Shown here in pieces: positions 22,096 through 28,309 of a stretch of DNA of 28,309 nucleotides; position 1 is the stretch's first letter, and the number at the start of each line of letters is the position of its first letter. The position numbers and the translations under genes were made by a program. The notes under the pieces are model-generated. The model was not told where the DNA came from. It worked only from the letters and a program-made list of their open reading frames with translations, and did no database searches. Source of the stretch: JBKPCD01 sp046727175 (GTDB taxonomy: Bacteria; Acidobacteriota; Vicinamibacteria; Vicinamibacterales; 2-12-FULL-66-21); contig JBKPCD010000044.1 of assembly GCA_046727175.1 (NCBI GenBank), positions 1-28,309 of the forward strand, given 5' to 3'.

Positions 22096-22853
22096 GGGTT
22101 TTGCACTCGCAGTTTTTCCGCTGCGGCCTCATCCACCAGGACATCGACGTCGCGGTGCACCTGCAGGAATGACGCGGGGAGCTGCGGCGTGATTGGTCCG
22201 TTCAGCATCCGCTCGATGCAGTCGGCTTTCGACCGCCCTGTCGCAAGCAAGACGATCGACCGCGCTTGAAGAATGGTCGCCATCCCCATTGACAACGCCT
22301 CCGTCGGGACCTCGGACAGTGCGCCGCCGAACAACGCCGCGTTGCTGCGACGCGTTTCCGGCTTCAACCGTACGCGGTGCGTGCGTGCGTGCAGTTCCGC
22401 AGCAGGCTCGTTGAAGCCGATGTGGCCGTTCGTGCCGATGCCAAGAATCTGGACGTCGATGCCCCCGGCCGCGCTGATGGCCTGCTCGTAGCGCGCGCAC
22501 TCGGCAATCGGATCAGGCGCCGATCCATCGAGGAAGTTGACGCGCGCCGGTGACACGTTGACGCGTCCGAACAGGTGGCTCTCCATGTACCGGCGATAGC
22601 TCCCCGGGTGTGTTGGCGGAAGCCCGAGGAACTCATCGAGATTGAAGGTCGTCGCGTGCGAGAAGTCGGCCCGCCCGCGCGCAGCCAGCGCGGCGAGCTC
22701 GTGATACAAGCCGACGGGCGTCCGGCCGGTCGGCAGGCCGAGCACCAGAGGCGGATTGGCGGCCAGCGCGTCGACGATGCGTCGCGCGAGTGCTCGCGCC
22801 GCGGCGCGCTCGTTGGGGAACACGCTGACGCGGGGGCTGTGTGACGCGGCCAT
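22065..22853 (-). CDS. nagB: Glucosamine-6-phosphate deaminase (NagB family)
   Basis: NagB converts glucosamine-6-phosphate to fructose-6-phosphate and ammonia. The 262-aa product shows LGLPTGRTPVGLYHEL (38-53), the TTFNLDEFLGLP element (D73, E74), GIGTNGHIGFNEP (138-150, with H144 and E149) and LLATGRSKADCI. The ATG at 22853 shares its A with the stop of the kinase gene (TGATG), so the two are coupled; an open extension of 51 codons upstream is Arg-rich and overlaps the kinase, so I reject it. The last seven residues (GSRLSRL) are encoded by the intergenic heptad repeat, so the C-terminus is probably not conserved. Its substrate could instead be a related amino-sugar phosphate. Confidence 0.9.
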   Translation of the reverse strand: MAASHSPRVSVFPNERAAARALARRIVDALAANPPLVLGLPTGRTPVGLYHELAALAARGRADFSHATTFNLDEFLGLPPTHPGSYRRYMESHLFGRVNVSPARVNFLDGSAPDPIAECARYEQAISAAGGIDVQILGIGTNGHIGFNEPAAELHARTHRVRLKPETRRSNAALFGGALSEVPTEALSMGMATILQARSIVLLATGRSKADCIERMLNGPITPQLPASFLQVHRDVDVLVDEAAAEKLRVQNPDLGSRLSRL

Positions 22854-23797
22854 CAGTCTCGCTTGTATACGGGAATTCGCGGGTTGCCGCGAGCCGCCTG
22901 CAGTGCCAGGGCAACCGCACCCGCCGCGGGCTCGCGATCGAGCAGTTTCGTCACGCTCGCGGGCGCGGCGACCGGAAGCCGGCGCTCGAGCTCCTCGCGA
23001 AGCCACGGCACCGCGCGAAAGATTCCACCCGCCAGGACGAAGATGAACGAGTCGCCGAGCAGACCAAGACGACGCGCGACCGTCAATCCCGACGATTCCA
23101 GCTCGTTCGCGGCGGCGCGAAGGATTCCAATCGCGGCCGCATCTCCCTTCCGAAAGGCTTCCTCAACGCACTGCGCGAGCGAGCCGATGGCGGCGGGCGT
23201 CAGGTTGCTGTAGTAGACCTCGTGAAGCAGACCCTGTGCCTGTGCGATGTCGAAGTGCCGGAGGAGCAGCGGCGTGAGCGCGGTCTTCTGTCCGCGCTGA
23301 TCCGCCTCGCGGAGGACCGCGCGAAGCGCCGCGCGTCCAATCCAGTATCCACTCCCCTCATCGCCCAGCACATAGCCCCAGCCGCCGGCCCGTGCTGCTT
23401 CGCCTGCGGCGTTGCAGCCGTACGCGATCGATCCCGTCCCGGAGACGATCACCACTCCGGGCTGACCGGGGGCACCAGCTTCGAGCGCGACGAGCGCATC
23501 GTTGACCACGAGAATGCGGGCCTTGTAACCGATGCGCCGCATGATTGCGCGCACGATTGCCTCGTCGTCTGCTCGATCCACCCCGGCGATGCCCAGACAA
23601 ATGGCCCGTGGGACGATATCGCGATCGCCGAGCGCCTGCTCCATGACTTCATGAAGAACCTTTTCGACCTGAAGCTCGCCGACCGCCTGAAGATTCGCGC
23701 CGCCACCACGCGCTTCCGAGATCAGCGTTCCATCTTCGGACGCCAGCTGACAGACTGTTTTGGTCCCTCCCGCATCGATGCCCAACACGTGAATCAT
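22853..23797 (-). CDS. BadF/BadG/BcrA/BcrD-family amino-sugar kinase (NagK/MurK-like)
   Basis: This 314-aa ASKHA-fold protein has the phosphate-1 loop LGIDAGGTKT (5-14), GIAGVDR, NDALVALEAG, the phosphate-2 motif SGTGSIAYGC, GGWGYVLGDEGSGYWIG and the adenosine loop LAGGIFR. These are typical of the BadF-type N-acetylglucosamine kinases. Related kinases phosphorylate GlcNAc or MurNAc at C6. Coupling with nagB and closeness to murQ make MurNAc or GlcNAc the likely substrate, but sequence alone cannot tell which. I chose the ATG at 23797 over a TTG two codons upstream (23803) because conserved sequence begins directly after it. No SD is visible. A strong hairpin (23867-23895) lies in the upstream region. 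Confidence 0.88.
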   Translation of the reverse strand: MIHVLGIDAGGTKTVCQLASEDGTLISEARGGGANLQAVGELQVEKVLHEVMEQALGDRDIVPRAICLGIAGVDRADDEAIVRAIMRRIGYKARILVVNDALVALEAGAPGQPGVVIVSGTGSIAYGCNAAGEAARAGGWGYVLGDEGSGYWIGRAALRAVLREADQRGQKTALTPLLLRHFDIAQAQGLLHEVYYSNLTPAAIGSLAQCVEEAFRKGDAAAIGILRAAANELESSGLTVARRLGLLGDSFIFVLAGGIFRAVPWLREELERRLPVAAPASVTKLLDREPAAGAVALALQAARGNPRIPVYKRD

Positions 23798-23866
23798 GAT
23801 CAATCAAGGCCCGGGGATCAGGCCCAACGCACCGCGGCGGACGAGGCTCGCGACTCCACACAACAA

Positions 23867-23895
23867 CGGCCGGCAGAGTCGCGCTCCGCCGGCCG
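23867..23895. promoter_or_regulatory. 29-bp inverted repeat in the divergent kinase/GHL10 spacer
   Basis: CGGCCGGC (23867-23874) and GCCGGCCG (23888-23895) are perfect 8-bp arms. After one A/C mismatch, a further GAG/CTC pair continues the stem around a TCGCG loop. It sits about 70 bp upstream of the kinase ATG, between two divergent genes of the salvage island. It could be an operator or a leader hairpin. Confidence 0.5.
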
Positions 23896-24025
23896 CGATT
23901 GCGGACGCCGGCGTTCGACGTCACGAGCGAGGATCCGCTACGTTACAGTCGATCGACTCTAGATTGCGTCCGTCGCACAAGTCAACGATCTCCGCGTCGT
24001 TGAACGGCTTCGCGCCGCGACGCCG

Positions 24026-24055
24026 TTGACACTTCTTCGCGCGACTTGCTACATT
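24026..24055 (+). promoter_or_regulatory. Sigma70-type promoter for the GHL10 gene
   Basis: TTGACA (24026-24031) and TACATT (24050-24055) are separated by 18 bp; the -35 is perfect and the -10 matches 4 of 6. The start would fall near 24062, only a few nt before the ATG at 24066, giving a nearly leaderless mRNA. This explains the lack of an SD and supports ATG 24066 over the TTG at 24057. Confidence 0.55.
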
Positions 24056-24065
24056 CTTGCGTTTC

Positions 24066-25352
24066 ATGCAGCTGCCAGGCTTCATCCCGCGCGTCGTTCG
24101 GACGCACGTGCCCCTTCTTCTCCTTCTCCCGTCGGTCGCGCTCGCGGTGGTACCGCGGCCGGCGAAAGCCGCTGACGACTGGACCGCCGAAATCAGGGCT
24201 CTGCTGGTACAGCGCGCATCGCTGACGACGCCCGTCAGCATCGCGGTGCTCGTCAGATCGGCGCGCGAGCACGGATTCAACACGCTGCTCGTGCAGGTGC
24301 GCGGCCGCGGCGATGCCTATTTCAATGAGGGTCTGGAGCCGCGCGCCGCGGACCTCCAACGTCAGCCTGCCACCTTCGACCCGCTCGCTGCCGTCCTCGA
24401 CGCGGCACATTCTGCCGGCCTTCGCGTTCACGCCTGGGTCAACCTCAATCTGATCGCAAGCGCGGCGGATCTGCCGATTGCGCGCGAGCATCTCGTGCAT
24501 CGCCATCCCGATTGGTTGATGGTGCCGCGCGACGTCGCCCAGGAGCTCGCCAGGATCCCGACCGACAGTCCTGCGTATCTGGGCAAGCTCGCCCGGTGGA
24601 CGCGCGCGCAATCCGAAGAGGTCGAAGGACTCTACGTCTCACCGGTGATCCCTGCAGCGGCCGAGTACGCACAGAACGTTGTCCGCGATCTCGCGAAACG
24701 GTACGCGGTCGACGGCGTCCACTTCGACTACGCTGGATATCCGAGCGAGCGATTCGACTACAGCCGCCCGGCTATAGCGGAGTTTCGCGCATCCGTGCGC
24801 CAGCGACTGAGCGACGTCGTCCGCCGCGGTCTCGACGAACGTGAATCCATCGACCTCTTCGCCTATCCCGATACGCTGCCCGACGACTGGCGAGCCTTCC
24901 GCATTTCGCGTCTGACGATCTTGGTGAACCAGCTTCGGTCGGCCGTAAAAACCGAACGGCGGGCTGCGCTCGTAACGGTCGCGACCGCGCCGGACCTGCG
25001 CGACGCGTACGACCGCAGGCTGCAGGATTGGGGCACCTGGCTCGACAAAGGGCTCGTGGACGCCGTGTGCCCGAAGGCGTACACACCCGATGCCGGCCGC
25101 TTCGCCGAACAAATCGCAGCGGCCCGCACGGTCGCCGGCGGCCGCGCCGTCTGGGCCGGCATCGGCGCAGACCAACTCTCGCCCGCACAGACCATCGAGA
25201 ACATCCAGACAGCGCGTCGGCTCGGGGCCGCGGGCGTTGTCCTCTTCTCGTACGATCGCCTCACCGATCCGCAGCACTCGTCGCCCGATTACCTCGCCGT
25301 AGTTGGGCGCGCCGTTTTTGCGGATCCGGCATCGAACCCCGAGTCTCGATGA
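24066..25352 (+). CDS. Exported glycoside hydrolase-like protein, GHL10 family
   Basis: The 428-aa product begins with a signal peptide (about 1-36: basic start, LLLLLPSVALAV core, AKA cleavage-like site), so it acts outside the cytoplasm. The rest is a TIM-barrel with GHL10-type features: GFNTLLVQVRGRGDAYF, LHAWVN-like GLRVHAWVNLNL, HPDWLM, YVSPVIPAAAEY, the hallmark VDGVHFDYAGYPSE and, near the end, KAYTPDAGRFAEQI and AGIGADQL. GHL10 proteins are putative glycosidases of unknown substrate; several are linked to cell-envelope polysaccharide. Next to peptidoglycan-sugar genes, a glycan substrate is likely. The ATG at 24066 fits a short-leader promoter. The symporter gene follows after 26 bp, suggesting an operon of three. 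Confidence 0.86.
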   Translation: MQLPGFIPRVVRTHVPLLLLLPSVALAVVPRPAKAADDWTAEIRALLVQRASLTTPVSIAVLVRSAREHGFNTLLVQVRGRGDAYFNEGLEPRAADLQRQPATFDPLAAVLDAAHSAGLRVHAWVNLNLIASAADLPIAREHLVHRHPDWLMVPRDVAQELARIPTDSPAYLGKLARWTRAQSEEVEGLYVSPVIPAAAEYAQNVVRDLAKRYAVDGVHFDYAGYPSERFDYSRPAIAEFRASVRQRLSDVVRRGLDERESIDLFAYPDTLPDDWRAFRISRLTILVNQLRSAVKTERRAALVTVATAPDLRDAYDRRLQDWGTWLDKGLVDAVCPKAYTPDAGRFAEQIAAARTVAGGRAVWAGIGADQLSPAQTIENIQTARRLGAAGVVLFSYDRLTDPQHSSPDYLAVVGRAVFADPASNPESR

Positions 25353-25378
25353 CGCCCTGATCGGCGCGCATCCCCTCA

Positions 25379-26809
25379 ATGGTTCTGACCTGGATCGACT
25401 ATGTCGTCATCGCCGGTTATCTGATCGCAATTACGGCATTCGGATCCTGGTTCGCGCGATTTCAGAAAACCACTCGCGATTACTTCCTCACCGGGCGGTC
25501 CGTGCCTTGGTGGGCGATCTGCTTCACCATCGTCGCAACCGAAACGAGCACCCTCAGCTTCATCGGCGTCCCCGCGGGAGCGTACGCCGGCAACATGACG
25601 TTTCTGCAGCTCGCGCTCGGCTACATCATCGGACGCGTGTTCGTCAGCGTCCTTTTCATCCCGGCGTACTTCCGCGGCGAGCTCTACACGTCGTACGAAC
25701 TGCTGCTCCGGCGATTCGGACCATCCGTGAAGAACGTGGCCGCGATCATCTTCATGGTCACGCGCACGCTTGCCGATGGAATCCGGCTGTTCGCGACGGC
25801 CCTCGTGATCTCGGTGGTGACACAGGTACCCGTCACCTGGACGGTGGTGATTCTTGGCGCGGCCATGATCGTCTACACGGTTCGCGGCGGCGTGTCGGCC
25901 GTCATCTGGACCGATGTGGTCCAGATGTTCGTGTACATCGGCGGCGCACTCGTCGTCTTCTTTGGGTTGCTGCAGCTCATTCCCGGGGGATGGGCAGAAG
26001 TCGTACGAACGGCCGGAGGCACGGGACATTTCCGCGTCTTCGATCTCAGCCTCGATCCACAGCGCGTGTACACGTTGTGGGCGGGTGTCCTCGGCGGGAT
26101 TGCATTGACGCTCGCGACGCACGGCACGGATCAGTTCCTTGTGCAGCGATTGCTGTCGGCTCGGTCCGCACGTGAAGCGTCGACGGGACTCGTACTCAGC
26201 GGCGTGGTGGTCTTCGCCCAATTCGCGCTGTTCCTGTTCATCGGCGCGATGCTCTTCACTTACTATCAACACACTCCGCTTTCCCGACCTCTCGCCACCA
26301 ACGACGAAGTGCTGCCGCTGTTCGTCGTCACTGCCCTCTCCCATGGCGCTGCAGGGTTCATTGTCGCGGCGATCGTTGCGGCGGCGCTCTCCCCATCGAT
26401 CAATGCGCTCGCTGCCACGACCGTGAACGACTTCTACGTCAAGTACGTCAACCCGGGCGCGAATCAAGCCACACTCCTGCGCCTGTCGAAACACGCGACG
26501 GTCTGGTGGGGTATCGCGCAGATCGCGGTCGCGCTGGCTGCTCAGTTTCTGACGAAGTCGGTGCTCGATGCCGGGCTGGCGGTCCTGTCGCTCGCAGCGG
26601 GCCCGGTGCTTGGCGCCTTTCTGACAGGCGTCCTCACCGTACGTGTCGGTGCGAACGCGATGCTGGCTGGAATGGTGACCGGCATTGTCGTGATGGCCTG
26701 GGTGTGGTGGACCGGCGTGTGTGGTTGGACATGGTATGCGTTGATCGGAGCGTCGGTCACGGCTTTCACGGCGTACGCCATGTCGATCGCTCGTCCTGCT
26801 GATGCCTGA
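25379..26809 (+). CDS. Sodium:solute symporter (SSS family)
   Basis: This 476-aa protein is almost entirely hydrophobic, with about 13 predicted helices. It has the SSS-type N-terminus WIDYVVIAGYLIAITAFGSW, the DYFLTGRSVPWWAICFTIVATETSTLSFIGVPAGAY region (about 35-70, Na+ and substrate-site helix 1), TDVVQMFVYIGG and THGTDQFLVQRLLSARS. The family couples Na+ entry to uptake of sugars, amino acids or nucleobases; substrate cannot be read from sequence. Its place between the GHL10 gene and a serine hydrolase, near murQ, nagB and a sugar kinase, suggests amino-sugar or muropeptide-sugar uptake. No SD precedes the ATG. The stop overlaps the next gene by 8 nt, so the two are coupled. Confidence 0.92.
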   Translation: MVLTWIDYVVIAGYLIAITAFGSWFARFQKTTRDYFLTGRSVPWWAICFTIVATETSTLSFIGVPAGAYAGNMTFLQLALGYIIGRVFVSVLFIPAYFRGELYTSYELLLRRFGPSVKNVAAIIFMVTRTLADGIRLFATALVISVVTQVPVTWTVVILGAAMIVYTVRGGVSAVIWTDVVQMFVYIGGALVVFFGLLQLIPGGWAEVVRTAGGTGHFRVFDLSLDPQRVYTLWAGVLGGIALTLATHGTDQFLVQRLLSARSAREASTGLVLSGVVVFAQFALFLFIGAMLFTYYQHTPLSRPLATNDEVLPLFVVTALSHGAAGFIVAAIVAAALSPSINALAATTVNDFYVKYVNPGANQATLLRLSKHATVWWGIAQIAVALAAQFLTKSVLDAGLAVLSLAAGPVLGAFLTGVLTVRVGANAMLAGMVTGIVVMAWVWWTGVCGWTWYALIGASVTAFTAYAMSIARPADA

Positions 26810-27899
26810 GCCATTTGGCGCAGTTGCCACGCTGCTCCGTCGAAGCATCGCCGCCCGCGCGTTCCCCGCGGCCGCAATCGAGCTCGGACGTCGCGAGGGC
26901 CTTCTCTGGCGTGACGTCTTTGGCGCGCTGTCCTACGATCCATACGCTGCACCCGCGACGCCGAGCACGATCTTCGATCTCGCGTCGCTCACGAAAGTGA
27001 TCGCAACAACGACGTTGGCGATGCGTGCTGTCGATGCAAACCGGATCGCGCTTGATGATCGAGTGTCGAAGTGGCTGCCCGGTTGGCAAGGAGCAGATCG
27101 CGGGGCGGTCACGATTCGCGATCTGCTCGCACACAGCTCCGGGTTGTCGGCGTACCTTCCCCTCTACCGCGATTACACCGGACGAACGGAATTCGAGCAG
27201 GCCATCTGCTCGCTGCCGCTCGAATACTCGCCCGGATCGCGGTCGACCTACAGCGATCTCGGGTTCATGCTCCTCGCATTCATTCTGGAGAACGCACACC
27301 CGATATCGCGCGATTTCACGGGCGCGGCCGGAACCATCGATCCGTCGACGCGAGTCGCGTCTCAGTTCGAACGCATCGCATCGGCGCTGACTTCGGATCC
27401 ACTCGCCTACAATCCACCGCGTTTCCTGCGCGATCGGATCGCTCCGACGGAGACGGATCCCTGGCGCGGCCGGCTCTTGATCGGCGAAGTGCACGACGAG
27501 AACGCGTGGGCACTCGGCGGAGTCGCTGGACACGCCGGGCTCTTCGGAACTGTCGGCGCGGTCGGCGCATTCGGACGAGCCGTGCTGCGCACGCTCGCAG
27601 GCGAACCGATTCTTGCGGACCCATCAACGCTGCGACTATTCGCCACCAGAACAATGGTCCCGCGCAGCTCCCGTGCGCTCGGCTGGGACACCATGCTCCC
27701 CACGTCGTCCTGCGGCACACGGCTGTCGCCGAGCGCAATCGGTCACACCGGGTTCACCGGCACGTCGCTGTGGATCGATTGGGAGCGCGACCTGTATATC
27801 GCGCTCCTCACGAATCGCGTGCACCCGACGCGAGAGAACGAGGCGATCCGGCAAATCAGGCCGCAGATCCACGATCTCGTGATGGAAGTTGTGAGTTGA
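26802..27899 (+). CDS. Class-C beta-lactamase-fold serine hydrolase (AmiE/EstB-like)
   Basis: The 365-aa protein has the three motifs of the fold: the nucleophile SLTK (62-65) inside FDLASLTKVIATT, the YSD variant of YxN (150-152) in STYSDLGFMLLAF, and HTGFTG (315-320). The segment APTETDPWRGRLLIGEVHDENAWALGGVAGHAGLF (about 225-258, cited in part) is typical of a subgroup that includes the B. subtilis YbbE/AmiE type, an N-acetylmuramyl-L-alanine amidase in a murQ cluster. That makes a peptide-stem amidase or esterase role attractive here. No signal peptide is visible, so it may be cytoplasmic, unlike secreted relatives. The start overlaps the symporter by 8 nt. The stop codon lies in a heptad repeat (27887-27914). 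Confidence 0.87.
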   Translation: MPEPFGAVATLLRRSIAARAFPAAAIELGRREGLLWRDVFGALSYDPYAAPATPSTIFDLASLTKVIATTTLAMRAVDANRIALDDRVSKWLPGWQGADRGAVTIRDLLAHSSGLSAYLPLYRDYTGRTEFEQAICSLPLEYSPGSRSTYSDLGFMLLAFILENAHPISRDFTGAAGTIDPSTRVASQFERIASALTSDPLAYNPPRFLRDRIAPTETDPWRGRLLIGEVHDENAWALGGVAGHAGLFGTVGAVGAFGRAVLRTLAGEPILADPSTLRLFATRTMVPRSSRALGWDTMLPTSSCGTRLSPSAIGHTGFTGTSLWIDWERDLYIALLTNRVHPTRENEAIRQIRPQIHDLVMEVVS

Positions 27900-27953
27900 G
27901 ATGTGAGCCGCGAGACGTCAAAGAGGGCTGCCGGCTGAAGGCTCTCGGCTCTG
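27887..27953 (+). repeat. Two heptad blocks at and after the hydrolase stop
   Basis: AGTTGTG, AGTTGAG, ATGTGAG and CCGCGAG are in exact 7-bp phase at 27887-27914; the stop TGA (27897-27899) is inside. Twelve bases later GGCTGCC, GGCTGAA, GGCTCTC and GGCTCTG run in exact phase at 27926-27953. The 14-mer CGGCTGAAGGCTCT (27932-27945) also occurs at 22009-22022 in the murQ-nagB array. Confidence 0.65.
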
Positions 27954-28166
27954 GGTGCGCCTCGCTATTATCCGGTGTTCCCGGCGAGCGCTCGACTCAA
28001 CGTGTTGGGCGGGTCTCGTCAGGGTGATGACACACGCGACGGGTTCTCGCTAGGCTGTCCCGAGCGCCGTCAAGGGCCAGGGCCACGAGCCATGAGCCGA
28101 AACGCGGGTTACAAAGCGGCTAAGCGCAACACTCTGTCGTCAAAACGAGTCGTGAGTGCTCTGGAT
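27954..28166. other. Intergenic core after the hydrolase, no gene seen
   Basis: From the hydrolase stop to the last partial gene, 267 bp carry no recognisable gene. Besides the heptad blocks, I see no clear promoter, terminator or RNA. AGCC words recur at 28071-28098, and the stretch between 27954 and 28070 matches nothing else I can find in the window. Confidence 0.5.
28071..28098 (+). repeat. AGCC-type repeat arm opposite the GGCT heptads
   Basis: GCC words begin at 28076, 28082, 28089 and 28096 (spacing 6, 7, 7), within CAAGGGCC, AGGGCC, ACGAGCC and ATGAGCC. Their orientation is reverse complementary to the GGCT block at 27926-27953, so the pair repeats the layout of the parB-lptFG and murQ-nagB spacers. 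Confidence 0.45.
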
Positions 28167-28309
28167 TTACGAGCCGCCGCCGCGCCCGCGACCAGCGCCT
28201 GGGAATGGCGCCGGCGGAGGTGGTGGAGGCTCCATGCCGAAGCCTCGGCCGCCCGGAGTCGTCTCGCGACCGCCCGGGAGGGTGCCGCGCCCGGGGCCGC
28301 GCCCGGGGC
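28167..28309 (-). CDS. C-terminal end of a Pro/Gly/Arg-rich protein (partial)
   Basis: Reading the minus strand from the window edge, a frame stays open for 46 codons to a TAA at 28167-28169. It encodes two PGRG units, PGGRETTPGGRGFGME, a PPPPPAPFPGAG run and a GRGRGGGS end. This looks like a disordered, low-complexity tail of a longer protein whose body lies outside the window. The composition alone gives no function. The opposite strand also has an open frame from an ATG at 28205, but it is Arg-rich and less plausible. Assignment to this strand is moderate. Confidence 0.45.
   Translation of the reverse strand, partial: PGRGPGRGTLPGGRETTPGGRGFGMEPPPPPPAPFPGAGRGRGGGS

Noticed and set aside
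25376..26848. Minus-strand open frame of about 490 codons opposite the symporter
   Set aside because: Its product is highly charged and repetitive in the way expected of the complement of a membrane-protein gene; the plus strand encodes a clear SSS symporter.

Overview
This 28.3 kb window is GC-rich, densely coding bacterial chromosome. It has no insertion sequence, prophage, CRISPR array, rRNA or tRNA that I can recognise. The gene content is typical of a diderm: a TolQ/ExbB-type protein, an LPS-export permease, peptidoglycan-recycling enzymes, and MoxR/DUF58/DUF4175 proteins. The high GC, the many GTG/TTG or SD-less starts and the repeat-bearing intergenic spacers would fit an Acidobacteriota (Vicinamibacteria-like) genome. 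That placement is an inference, because no marker here proves it.

Layout. (1) 1-439, minus: 5' part of a tolQ-like gene cut by the window edge. (2) 769-8818, plus: recN, miaB (overlapping recN), a DUF151 bifunctional nuclease, parA and parB (overlapping, behind a strong promoter), a 398-bp spacer with an AT-rich, DnaA-box-like patch, and one 795-aa gene that fuses LptF and LptG. (3) 8874-20870, all minus. Read in the direction of transcription: a five-gene cluster (MoxR ATPase, DUF58, BatA-like VWA protein, DUF4175 protein, periplasmic GATase-like membrane protein), then xerD, a DUF4342 protein, metK, a secreted PHP-domain phosphoesterase, and an orphan YtrA-type GntR regulator. (4) 20983-27899: an amino-sugar/MurNAc salvage island. 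murQ is plus; nagB and a BadF-type sugar kinase are minus; a GHL10 glycoside hydrolase-like protein, an SSS sodium:solute symporter and a class-C beta-lactamase-fold hydrolase are plus. (5) 28167-28309, minus: the Pro/Gly/Arg-rich C-terminal end of a gene that continues beyond the window.

How the genes work together. Region 2 joins DNA repair, tRNA modification, chromosome segregation and outer-membrane biogenesis. Region 4 reads as a PTS-free route for peptidoglycan sugars: the hydrolases release sugar, the symporter may import it, the kinase phosphorylates it, MurQ cleaves the lactyl ether, and NagB feeds fructose-6-phosphate to glycolysis. A NagA-type deacetylase is needed between MurQ and NagB and is not in the window.

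The most unusual non-coding signal is a set of period-7 repeats. GGCTNNN heptads followed by their reverse complement NNNAGCC occur in three spacers (parB/lptFG, murQ/nagB, and after the last hydrolase). A second type (GTGAACY/CTGAAYC) lies between the divergent moxR and murQ genes. Two of the blocks run into the 3' end of a coding sequence.
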